From Ruegeria atlantica (GTDB lineage: Bacteria > Pseudomonadota > Alphaproteobacteria > Rhodobacterales > Rhodobacteraceae): a DNA stretch of 64,000 nt. The notes beneath the pieces were generated by a model. That model did no database searches. It saw only the letters and a list, made by a program, of their open reading frames with translations, and was not told the DNA's origin. The translations under genes were made by a program, and so were the position numbers. This document shows, one piece after another, positions 9,039-18,010 of this stretch (its first letter is position 1; each line of letters opens with the position of its first letter). The stretch spans positions 62,001 to 126,000 of the forward strand of contig NZ_WQCF01000001.1 of the NCBI RefSeq assembly GCF_013032455.1, in the 5' to 3' direction.

Positions 9039-9965
9039 ATGGCTTTGCTGAACTTTAAGAAACGTGATGCGGCCGAGAAGGCCCCGGTGAACCCGACCGT
9101 CGAAGCCTTTTTGCAAGGCTATTCGATCGAGGTGATGCCACGCACTGCCGAAAAGGTCGAGGATTTCCGGGCGCTGCTGCCTGAAGGCACGCGCGTCTAC
9201 ATCGCCCACATCGAAGGCACCCCGATCGAGGATATGGTCAAAACAGCCAAACGCATCGCAGCGGAAGGCTATCCGGTCATGCCGCACTTCCCAGCACGTA
9301 TCATCAAGGATGCGGCAACGCTGGAAAACTGGATCTCAATGTACCAGGGCGAAGCCGGTGTCGATCAAGCCCTTCTGCTGGCCGGTGGTGTGGAAAAACC
9401 GAATGGAGACTTCCACAGCTCGATGCAGTTGCTGGAAACCAGTCTGTTCGACAAGGCGGGTTTCAAACGCCTGCACGTGGCGGGTCACCCCGAGGGCAAC
9501 AAGGATATCGACCCGGACGGTTCGACCAAGAATGTGGACGACGCGCTGCGCTGGAAACAGAAATTCTCGGAAACCACCGATGCGGAAATGGCGCTGGCAA
9601 CCCAGTTTGCATTCGATGCCAAGCCGATCATCGCTTGGGCCGACAGCCTGAAAGAGGCCGGTATCGACCTGCCTATCCACATTGGCATCGCCGGTCCGGC
9701 TAAACTGCAAACCCTGATCAAGTTCGCCATTGCGTGCGGCGTTGGCCCCTCGCTGAAGGTTCTGCAGAAACGCGCGATGGATGTGTCCAAGCTGCTGCTG
9801 CCCTATGAGCCAAACGATGTGATCACCGAACTGGCCAACCACAAGGCGGCCAACCCGGATTTCAACATCACTAACGTACACTTCTTCCCGCTTGGCGGCA
9901 TTAAAACCAATGCCAACTGGGCGATCAATAACGGCGGCGCTTCGGCAAAGCCTGCAAACGCTTAA
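9039..9965 (+). CDS. Methylenetetrahydrofolate reductase-family protein (MetF-like)
   Basis: A 308-residue TIM-barrel protein resembling methylenetetrahydrofolate reductase, the FAD enzyme that makes 5-methyl-THF from 5,10-methylene-THF or runs the reverse in demethylation pathways. Signs are MPHFPARIIKD, the LLLAGG strand end, HVAGHPEGN (family FxVAxYPExH-like position) and DLPIHIGIAGPA. It is a divergent member, not a close relative of E. coli MetF. It lies 9 bp ahead of the methyl-THF:corrinoid methyltransferase, which fits oxidation of methyl-THF delivered by corrinoid-dependent demethylation. Confidence 0.8.
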   Translation: MALLNFKKRDAAEKAPVNPTVEAFLQGYSIEVMPRTAEKVEDFRALLPEGTRVYIAHIEGTPIEDMVKTAKRIAAEGYPVMPHFPARIIKDAATLENWISMYQGEAGVDQALLLAGGVEKPNGDFHSSMQLLETSLFDKAGFKRLHVAGHPEGNKDIDPDGSTKNVDDALRWKQKFSETTDAEMALATQFAFDAKPIIAWADSLKEAGIDLPIHIGIAGPAKLQTLIKFAIACGVGPSLKVLQKRAMDVSKLLLPYEPNDVITELANHKAANPDFNITNVHFFPLGGIKTNANWAINNGGASAKPANA

Positions 9966-9974
9966 GGAACGGAC

Positions 9975-11036
9975 ATGACCCGTACAGTCGTAGAATCAAA
10001 AACAAAAACAGCCGTCCTGGGCTTTGACGAACCGTTCTGTGTGATCGGTGAGCGGATCAACCCGACCGGACGTAAGAAACTGGCCGCCGAGCTGGAAGCG
10101 GGCGATTTCTCGACTGTCGAGAAAGACGCACTGGCGCAGGTCATGGCTGGCGCAACCGTTCTGGATATCAATGCGGGCGTTGTCTACAACTCGAACCCCA
10201 ACCCGAACGAGACCGAGCCGCCCTTGATGCGCAAGATCGTTGAACTGGTGCAGGGTTTGGTCGAAGTGCCGCTGTGCATCGACTCGTCAGTTCCGGGTGC
10301 GCTTGAAGCCGGTCTTGAGGCGGCTGAAGGTCGTCCGTTGCTGAACTCGGTCACTGGCGAAGAAGAGCGCCTGGAACTGGTTCTGCCGCTGGTCAAGAAG
10401 TACAACGTTCCTGTTGTTGCGATCTCAAACGATGACACAGGTATTTCCGAAGATCCCGATGTCCGTTTTGATGTTGCCAAGAAGATCGTTGAGCGCGCTG
10501 CCGACTATGGCATTCCCGCGCATGACATTGTTGTTGACCCACTGGTTATGCCGATCGGTGCGATGGCAACCGCTGGACAGCAGGTGTTTGCTCTGGTCCG
10601 TCGCCTGCGCGAGGAACTGGGCGTGAACACCACTTGCGGTGCGTCCAACATCTCGTTTGGTCTGCCGAACCGGCACGGCATCAACAACGCTTTCCTGCCG
10701 ATGGCGATGGGCGCTGGCATGACTTCGGCGATCATGAACCCGGTTGCGCTGCCTGTGACGCAGAAGAAGATCGCCGAGAAGAAAGAGCAAGTGACTGCAG
10801 CCGGCATCATTCTGCCCGACGGCATGGATGATGAGGCATTCGTTCAGATGTTCGGTCTGGGTTCAACCAAGCCGCGTGCAGGTAAGGAAATGGAGGCCAT
10901 CCGTGCCGCCAACCTGCTGACCAACAATGACGCGCATGGTGGTGAGTGGATCAAGTTCAACAAGTCGCCGGATGAGGCTGGTGCTGCAGGTGCTGCCGGT
11001 GGTCGTCGAGGAGGTGGCCGTCGCCGCCGCGCTTGA
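9975..11036 (+). CDS. Methyltetrahydrofolate:corrinoid methyltransferase (pterin-binding), Arg/Gly tail
   Basis: A 353-residue pterin-binding-domain protein. CVIGERINPTGRKKL and VLDINAGV are the folate-binding loops of the MetH/AcsE-type barrel; PLCIDSS, PVVAISND, DIVVDPLVMPIG and TTCGASNISFGLPNR complete the strands. It would move methyl groups between a corrinoid protein and THF. The last ~20 residues leave the barrel and become GAAGGRRGGGRRRRA, a strongly basic low-complexity tail. No corrinoid protein is encoded nearby. The convergent RamA-like gene carries a similar tail. A terminator follows at 11060. Confidence 0.85.
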   Translation: MTRTVVESKTKTAVLGFDEPFCVIGERINPTGRKKLAAELEAGDFSTVEKDALAQVMAGATVLDINAGVVYNSNPNPNETEPPLMRKIVELVQGLVEVPLCIDSSVPGALEAGLEAAEGRPLLNSVTGEEERLELVLPLVKKYNVPVVAISNDDTGISEDPDVRFDVAKKIVERAADYGIPAHDIVVDPLVMPIGAMATAGQQVFALVRRLREELGVNTTCGASNISFGLPNRHGINNAFLPMAMGAGMTSAIMNPVALPVTQKKIAEKKEQVTAAGIILPDGMDDEAFVQMFGLGSTKPRAGKEMEAIRAANLLTNNDAHGGEWIKFNKSPDEAGAAGAAGGRRGGGRRRRA

Positions 11037-11059
11037 TCCGTGAGTAAAAAAACGTAGTG

Positions 11060-11087
11060 AGGCCGGGCAAGACGCCCGGCCTTTTTC
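11060..11087 (+). terminator. Rho-independent terminator of the C1 cluster
   Basis: A perfect 9-bp stem (AGGCCGGGC at 11060-11068 with GCCCGGCCT at 11074-11082), a 5-nt loop and a run of T follow the methyltransferase stop by about 25 bp. Confidence 0.9.
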
Positions 11088-11144
11088 GTTGTTGATACTG
11101 ATCAATGCCGAAATAGGCGCCGTAGGTCAGACTGTCTGGATCAG

Positions 11145-11993
11145 ATGACGAAGGACCAGCGCGGAATGAAACGGCATCACCCCCCAAAACTAGCGGAAGC
11201 AGATCTTAGCAGAAAACTTGGAAAGCAGGCGTATTTCAAAAAACTGGCTGAATTGCAGGCGCAACTGGCATTGATCCAACAAGCGTATCTGTTTCACGGG
11301 GTAAAAGGTGTGCTCGTGTTCGAAGGCTGGGATGCGGCAGGCAAGGGTGGCACAATCCGGCGGATCAGCCAGGCACTGGACCCGCGAAGCTTTAAAGTGT
11401 GGCCGATCGGAGCGCCGAGGAACTACTATCTAAATCGGCACTACCTGCTTCGCTTTTGGGAAAGATTGCCGCCTCAAGGCGCAATCTCGGCCTTTGACCG
11501 CAGCTGGTACGGGCGTGTTCTGGTCGAGCGGATTGAGAAGTTCACCCCAGAAGAGCGCTGGAGGGCAGCATATCGTGAGATCAACGATTTTGAACGTATG
11601 CTGGTGGATGACGGTACAAAGATCGTGAAACTGTTTTTCCACATCTCTCAGGAAGAGCAGATGGAGCGTTTCACTGAGCGTCTTCAGAACCCGATGAAGC
11701 GGTGGAAGCTGACTTATGAGGACTTTCGCAACCGCGAGCGTTGGTCCGAGGCTGAAGTCGCCGTGGATGAGATGCTGGCGCGGACCTCAACAGATGTCGC
11801 GCCATGGCATGTGATTCCGGCTAACAACAAGAAATACGCGAGAATCAATGCTATGCAGGCAATTGTTGATACGTTTTCCGAAGGTATTGACCTGAATCCG
11901 CAGCATTTGGATAAGCGTACATTGGATGCAGCTTTCGAAGTTTTGGACGTTGATCAATCTCTAATCGATAGCCTGCGCGCCCGGACCGAGTGA
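11145..11993 (+). CDS. ppk2: Polyphosphate kinase 2 family protein
   Basis: A 282-residue PPK2-type kinase. FEGWDAAGKGGTIRR is the Walker A loop, DRSWYGR the Walker B-like segment and NPMKRWKLTYEDFRNRERW the lid. PPK2 enzymes transfer phosphate between polyphosphate and nucleotides; the class (GDP, ADP or AMP preference) is not settled by sequence alone. A second ATG at 11166 has an AAGGA about 10 nt upstream and could be the true start. Its own promoter region lies after the C1 terminator, so it is probably a separate unit. tRNA-Gly follows. Confidence 0.88.
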   Translation: MTKDQRGMKRHHPPKLAEADLSRKLGKQAYFKKLAELQAQLALIQQAYLFHGVKGVLVFEGWDAAGKGGTIRRISQALDPRSFKVWPIGAPRNYYLNRHYLLRFWERLPPQGAISAFDRSWYGRVLVERIEKFTPEERWRAAYREINDFERMLVDDGTKIVKLFFHISQEEQMERFTERLQNPMKRWKLTYEDFRNRERWSEAEVAVDEMLARTSTDVAPWHVIPANNKKYARINAMQAIVDTFSEGIDLNPQHLDKRTLDAAFEVLDVDQSLIDSLRARTE

Positions 11994-12017
11994 TTGTTGT
12001 ACCCAAACGAAAGGTGC

Positions 12018-12046
12018 TTGCGAACGATCAAAGTGGGGTGTTATCC
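12018..12046 (+). promoter_or_regulatory. Promoter of tRNA-Gly/fkbM unit
   Basis: TTGCGA (12018-12023) and TTATCC (12041-12046) are spaced by 17 bp. The expected start near 12053 is a few bases before the tRNA 5' end, as usual for tRNA promoters. Confidence 0.6.
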
Positions 12047-12057
12047 AACGCTACGCG

Positions 12058-12131
12058 GCGGGTATGATGTAATGGTAGCCTGTCAGCTTCCCAAGCTGAA
12101 CGCGCGGGTTCGATTCCCGCTACCCGCTCCA
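12058..12131 (+). tRNA. tRNA-Gly (anticodon CCC)
   Basis: A complete 74-nt cloverleaf with encoded CCA. The acceptor stem is GCGGGTA/TACCCGC, the D-arm contains AATGGTAG, the anticodon arm is TCAGC-TTCCCAA-GCTGA with anticodon CCC, and the T arm is CGGGTTCGATTCCCG. It reads GGG codons. The next gene starts 7 nt after the CCA. Confidence 0.97.
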
Positions 12132-12138
12132 ACGGATC

Positions 12139-12870
12139 ATGAGCATGAAAAAAGAACTTACTCGGCGCGCTAGAGTTTTGGTTAAAGAAGGCGGGCCTGT
12201 GGGGGCGCTGGCGCGCCTTTCGGCGGTGGCTAATCCTGACGGGGTGGTTTTTGATATCGGCGTAAACCGCGGGACGATCGCCCGGCACTTGATCCGGGTA
12301 TTTCCCGATCACCCTTGTTACTTGTTCGAACCACTGCCTGGTCAGGCCGCATATGTGGCCGAAAGGTTCTCGGCATTCGATACAGTCACCGTTGTTGAAG
12401 AGGCGCTTAGCGACGAACCGGGCGAGGCTGAGTTCTTCGTGGGCAAGGCGCTTGGCACCTCGTCCTTGCTGTCGTCAAACACGACTACCCTGGAGCAGCA
12501 CCCCGAAGCCGAAGTGGATACCTCGATCCGCGTCAAGCTGAATACTGTGGATGCGTTTTGCGAGCAAAACGGTATTTCCCAAATTAGCTGCATGAAGATC
12601 GACGCGCAGGGGTCAGAGCTGAATATTTTCAAGGGTGCTGAAAAAATGCTTTCAGAGCAGCGCGTTGATATGATCATGTTTGAATGGTTCGCGACGCCGC
12701 ACTATGAAGATTGCCCGCTTCTGCTGGACCTGTGGAATGCTTTGGATCGGCAAAATTATTCGCTTTATAATATTTTTCCGGGTCGGCATTTCGCTAACGG
12801 ACAGCGTCGGTTCGGCGATGCGGTCTTTATTTCGGATAAGTTCCGATCAGAAAGATTGCCTCACCTCTGA
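12139..12870 (+). CDS. FkbM-family SAM-dependent methyltransferase
   Basis: A 243-residue class I methyltransferase. GVVFDIGVNRGTIARHL is the SAM-binding loop, CYLFEPLPG the acidic strand end, and MKIDAQGSELNIFKGAEKML the FkbM family signature. FkbM proteins O-methylate sugars or other small molecules; the substrate is unknown. The ATG lies 7 nt after the tRNA-Gly CCA end with no ribosome-binding site between; a second in-frame ATG at 12145 also lacks one. The gene must share the tRNA transcript or start within it. It converges on the RamA-like gene with a shared terminator. Confidence 0.85.
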   Translation: MSMKKELTRRARVLVKEGGPVGALARLSAVANPDGVVFDIGVNRGTIARHLIRVFPDHPCYLFEPLPGQAAYVAERFSAFDTVTVVEEALSDEPGEAEFFVGKALGTSSLLSSNTTTLEQHPEAEVDTSIRVKLNTVDAFCEQNGISQISCMKIDAQGSELNIFKGAEKMLSEQRVDMIMFEWFATPHYEDCPLLLDLWNALDRQNYSLYNIFPGRHFANGQRRFGDAVFISDKFRSERLPHL

Positions 12871-12900
12871 AAATCTGTTGGTTTCCAGTTTCAGTTCCTT

Positions 12901-12934
12901 AAATGCCGACGCCCTAGCCAGAGCGTCGGCATTT
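12901..12934. terminator. Bidirectional terminator between fkbM and the RamA-like gene
   Basis: A perfect 12-bp inverted repeat (AAATGCCGACGC at 12901-12912, GCGTCGGCATTT at 12923-12934) with a 10-nt loop lies between two convergent stops. A/T at both stem bases lets it act in both directions. Confidence 0.85.
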
Positions 12935-12948
12935 GCTTTCTTAGACTT

Positions 12949-14994
12949 TTACCCCCGGCGACGGCGACGGCGACCACCAGCGTTTTCAGTCTCTCCGCCA
13001 GTGTTGAACGATGGCGCGGGCAGGGTAACAACCTGAGCCAGTTCCGGAAATGGGTCGGTTTTGTGGGGGATCGCATTGGCGGCGACAAAATGGTCTTGGA
13101 ACTTAGGCTCGATTGCGGTTTCGACCTTGGTGATTTCACGCACAACACGCTCAATTTCAGATCGTGCCGCGATGTTGCACAGGGCGATACGCGCGCCTGT
13201 CCCGGCAGCGTTGCCCGCGCTTGAGACCTTATCCAGCGGCGCGTCCGGGATCATGCCCAGAACCATCGCGTGTTTGGTCGAGATATGTGCGCCGAACGCA
13301 CCGGCCAGAACTACGCGATCAACCTTGTCAACCTCCATCTCATCCATCAGCAGCCGGGCACCCGCATAGAGCGCGGATTTGGCAAGTTGGATGGCGCGGA
13401 TGTCGCCCTGCGTAACGGTGATGCGCGGGCCTCCTTCGGCGCTGGCATCGTGGATCAGAAAGGCGTGGGTGCGCCCTTCGGGCATGCAACGGGCTGTGCC
13501 GGTCTGTTCGGCCGATCCGATCAGCCCGCTTTCGTCCAGCAGGCCCGCGATGCGCATTTCGGCGACCGCCTCGATAATGCCGGATCCGCAGATACCGGTG
13601 ATGCCCGTTGTTGCAATGTCCTGATCAAAGCCTTCTTCGTCGGACCACTTTTCGGACCCAATGACCCGAAAACGGGGTTCCTTGGTGGTCGGGTCAATCT
13701 CAATCCGTTCGATTGCACCTGGTGCGGCGCGCTGACCGGAACTGATCTGAGCCCCTTCGAAAGCAGGGCCTGTAGGTGAGGAGCATGCGAGAACCCGGCT
13801 GGCGTCGCCCAGCAGGATTTCGGCGTTTGTCCCAACGTCGACAATCAGAACAAGGTCTTCGGACTTGCCCGGCTCTTCCGACAAGGCAACTGCGGCACAG
13901 TCGGCCCCAACATGGCCCGCGATACAGGGTAGGATGTAGACCTGCGCGCGCGGATTCATCTTGTTAAGGTCCATCTCGCGCGCGGGCAGAGAGATGCTTT
14001 CGGATGTGGCCAAGGCAAACGGCGCCTGGCCCAGCTCGACCGGATCCAGACCCAACAAAAGGTGGTGCATGACCGGGTTACAAACAAACACGGTTTCGAC
14101 GATCAAATCCGCATCAATCCCGGCCTCATCCGTGATCGAAGTCGTCAGGTCATTGATTGCCTCACGCACGGCTTTCGTCATCTCTTGATCGCCGCCGGGA
14201 TTCATCATCGAGTAGGAAACGCGGCTCATCAGGTCCTCGCCAAAGCGGATTTGCGGGTTCATTAGGCCCGACGAGGCCTTGACCTCACCTGTTTCCAGAT
14301 CGGTCAGATGTGCCGCAATGGTGGTTGAACCGAGGTCGATGGCCAAGCCATATAGCCCGTTTTCATGCAAGCCGGGCCAAATCTCGACGATGCGTGCAAC
14401 GGAATCCTTGTGGCCCTTGTGAACGGCTACCGTGACCTCCCATTTACCCTTGCGTAGAACGGGTTGCAGCTTGGACATCAGCGACAGATCGGCAGTGACT
14501 GCGTCGATATTCCATTGCTGGCGCAGCGCGCGTTCGAGCCTTTCCAGATCGCCGGTCGGTGAATGCATGTCGGGTTCTTCCACCACCACGAAGTACAGAC
14601 GCGTTGCCGGATCCATTGTAATGGCCCGCGCTGCGGCAGCCTTGCGGACGACCTGACGGTGCACTTGGCTTTCAGGTGGTACGTCTATGACGATGTCGCC
14701 CTGAACCGTGGCCTGACAGCCCAGTCGGCGGCCCGGTTTCAGACCGCGTTTGTCGTCATACCGCTGTTCGACCGCGTTCCATTCGCTCAGCGCGTTTTCA
14801 GACACGGTCACGCCGTGCTTGGGAAACTCACCATAACTTGGGGTGATCTGACACTTGGAGCAAATCCCACGCCCACCGCAGACCGAGTCCAGATCAACGC
14901 CCAGCTGTCGGGCTGCGGTCAGAACCGGGGTTCCAACGGGAAAATGTCCACGTTTGCCCGAGGGAGTAAAGACAACAAGAGGGTCGGTGGTCAT
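12949..14994 (-). CDS. Corrinoid-protein reductive activator (ferredoxin + ASKHA, RamA/RACo-like), Arg tail
   Basis: A 681-residue protein. The N-terminal ~95 residues are a plant-type [2Fe-2S] ferredoxin domain with Cys39, Cys45, Cys48 and Cys93. The rest is the DUF4445/RACo ASKHA-type domain with GLAIDLGSTTIAAHL and VLIVDVGTNAEILLG as nucleotide-binding loops. Such proteins use ATP to reduce inactive cob(II)alamin in corrinoid methyltransferase systems. The last residues are NAGGRRRRRRG, matching the basic tail of the methyl-THF:corrinoid methyltransferase nearby. The frame extends upstream to 15066, but the ATG at 14994 has AGG 6 nt before it and aligns with the usual N-terminus. Confidence 0.88.
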   Translation of the reverse strand: MTTDPLVVFTPSGKRGHFPVGTPVLTAARQLGVDLDSVCGGRGICSKCQITPSYGEFPKHGVTVSENALSEWNAVEQRYDDKRGLKPGRRLGCQATVQGDIVIDVPPESQVHRQVVRKAAAARAITMDPATRLYFVVVEEPDMHSPTGDLERLERALRQQWNIDAVTADLSLMSKLQPVLRKGKWEVTVAVHKGHKDSVARIVEIWPGLHENGLYGLAIDLGSTTIAAHLTDLETGEVKASSGLMNPQIRFGEDLMSRVSYSMMNPGGDQEMTKAVREAINDLTTSITDEAGIDADLIVETVFVCNPVMHHLLLGLDPVELGQAPFALATSESISLPAREMDLNKMNPRAQVYILPCIAGHVGADCAAVALSEEPGKSEDLVLIVDVGTNAEILLGDASRVLACSSPTGPAFEGAQISSGQRAAPGAIERIEIDPTTKEPRFRVIGSEKWSDEEGFDQDIATTGITGICGSGIIEAVAEMRIAGLLDESGLIGSAEQTGTARCMPEGRTHAFLIHDASAEGGPRITVTQGDIRAIQLAKSALYAGARLLMDEMEVDKVDRVVLAGAFGAHISTKHAMVLGMIPDAPLDKVSSAGNAAGTGARIALCNIAARSEIERVVREITKVETAIEPKFQDHFVAANAIPHKTDPFPELAQVVTLPAPSFNTGGETENAGGRRRRRRG

Positions 14995-15209
14995 AACTGG
15001 CCTGCCTTTTTGTATTCGCGCGTATGTCGGGCAAGATATGGGTTTGCGCGCAAAGGGAAAGGGCATTCCGCGGCACGTTTTGAATAAGGAACGTCGTTTT
15101 TTACCGTGGTAGCAGCTTGCGGGGGAAAACTAGTTTAGGTCAGGGGCTTTCCCTTGACTTGAATCCATGTAATAGGGTCACCGCCAAACGGGCTTTTGCA
15201 TGAGGTTAG

Positions 15210-16661
<1,452 letters not shown>

Positions 16662-16680
16662 CCGACCGGTCAGATTGTCG

Positions 16681-16708
16681 CGGCGCCCCAATAGATGGGC
16701 GCCGTTTT
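16681..16708 (+). terminator. Rho-independent terminator after guaB
   Basis: CGGCGCCC (16681-16688) pairs with GGGCGCCG (16697-16704), followed by TTTT and a second T run. Confidence 0.9.
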
Positions 16709-16748
16709 GCGTTTTTTCTAAGCCTCTTAACCAGCATCGGATCTTGAT

Positions 16749-17906
16749 ATGATACCCGCCGCGCGCGTTCAGGCATCAATAGAAATCCTTGACGAGATTC
16801 TGGCGGGTAAGCCGGTTGAGAAGGCTCTGACAAACTGGGCCCGTCGTCGTCGGTTTGCCGGGTCAAAGGATCGGGCTGCCGTGCGCGATCACGTGTTCGA
16901 TGCATTGCGGTGTAAACGGTCTTTTGCCGCACTTGGAGGGGCCGAGACCGGGCGCGGTTTAATGATTGGTGCGGTGCGTGCATCTGGGGAGGCATTGGAC
17001 GGTATATTTACGGGTGCGCGTCACGCACCTGGAGTTTTGGCTGCAGATGAGGCAAGGCGGGATTTTGTGACCGAGGCTGAGCAATATGACATCCCCGAAT
17101 GGCTTTGGCCACGCTTTCAGTCGTCGCTGGGTGGGCAGGCGGTTGAGGTGGCCGAGGCATTGCGACATCGGGCTCCGGTTCATCTGCGAGTCAACCTGAT
17201 CAAGATCGACATAGCCGGGGCCATTGCTGCTTTGGACGCCGAAGGAATTAAAGCGGTTGTGCACCCGACCTGCGACACAGCGCTGGAAGTCACGGACGGC
17301 GCTCGCAAAATTGCGATGAGCAAAGCCTATACGGAAGGCTTGGTAGAACTTCAGGATGCCGCCAGCCAAGCTGTGGTGGCTGCACTAGACCTAAAGCCGG
17401 GCATGCGTGTGTTGGATTATTGCGCGGGGGGTGGGGGGAAATCACTGGCACTTGCCGCACACCAGGGGGTTGATGTGTTTGCCCATGACGTGAATTCAGC
17501 CCGAATGCGCGATCTGCCAGCACGAGCTGAACGTGCAGGTGCACGAGTAACGCTTCTATCGACTTCCGAACTTGCTGGGCAGGCCCCTTTTGATGTGGTC
17601 CTTGTGGATGCTCCATGTTCCGGCAGTGGTTCATGGAGACGTGCGCCAGCCGGTAAGTGGGCGCTGACTGAAAACCGCTTGCAGGAACTGGGTGAAATCC
17701 AGTTCGGGATATTAGACAAGTTGACGTCAATGACTGCATCTGGCGGTGTTTTGGCCTATGCAACCTGCTCCATACTCGACGACGAGAATGGCTGCGTTGT
17801 CGACAGGTTCCTTCAAACCAACACCGATTGGTCCGAACGCTTACGCAAAACGTGGCTTGTTTCACACGGCACAGACGGTTTCTTTGCTGCACACTTGACG
17901 CAATAG
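16749..17906 (+). CDS. RsmB/NOP-family RNA (cytosine-5)-methyltransferase
   Basis: A 385-residue protein with an N-terminal NusB-like region and a C-terminal Rossmann methyltransferase domain. VLDYCAGGGGKSLAL is motif I; VDAPCSGSGSWRRAP (motif IV) and YATCSILDDENG (motif VI) carry the two cysteines used by m5C RNA methyltransferases. It probably methylates cytosine in rRNA, as RsmB does at C967 of 16S rRNA; the exact site is unknown. It is a lone gene between guaB and cckA. Confidence 0.88.
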   Translation: MIPAARVQASIEILDEILAGKPVEKALTNWARRRRFAGSKDRAAVRDHVFDALRCKRSFAALGGAETGRGLMIGAVRASGEALDGIFTGARHAPGVLAADEARRDFVTEAEQYDIPEWLWPRFQSSLGGQAVEVAEALRHRAPVHLRVNLIKIDIAGAIAALDAEGIKAVVHPTCDTALEVTDGARKIAMSKAYTEGLVELQDAASQAVVAALDLKPGMRVLDYCAGGGGKSLALAAHQGVDVFAHDVNSARMRDLPARAERAGARVTLLSTSELAGQAPFDVVLVDAPCSGSGSWRRAPAGKWALTENRLQELGEIQFGILDKLTSMTASGGVLAYATCSILDDENGCVVDRFLQTNTDWSERLRKTWLVSHGTDGFFAAHLTQ

Positions 17907-17949
17907 CGCGTCAACGCATAGCAACTTTAAGGCGAATATCTAAATTTTG

Positions 17950-17965
17950 TTAATCGGGTATTAAC
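17950..17965 (+). promoter_or_regulatory. CtrA-binding site upstream of cckA
   Basis: TTAA-N7-TTAAC (TTAA at 17950 and 17961) is an exact match to the CtrA consensus known from Caulobacter. It lies 45 bp before the cckA ATG. CckA controls CtrA phosphorylation, so the site suggests feedback of CtrA on its own kinase gene. Confidence 0.65.
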
Positions 17966-18010
17966 CTTGGTTGGGCTGAGTACGACAAAGCCCCTCGACT
18001 TGAGTTGTTT

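Noticed and set aside
9039-11036. Cobalamin or SAM riboswitch for the C1 genes
   Set aside because: Upstream gaps are short and hold no recognisable riboswitch core.
12028-12312. Minus-strand frame with GIEPARSAWEADRLPLHH
   Set aside because: This is the antisense translation of tRNA-Gly, a well-known false protein; fkbM occupies the other strand.
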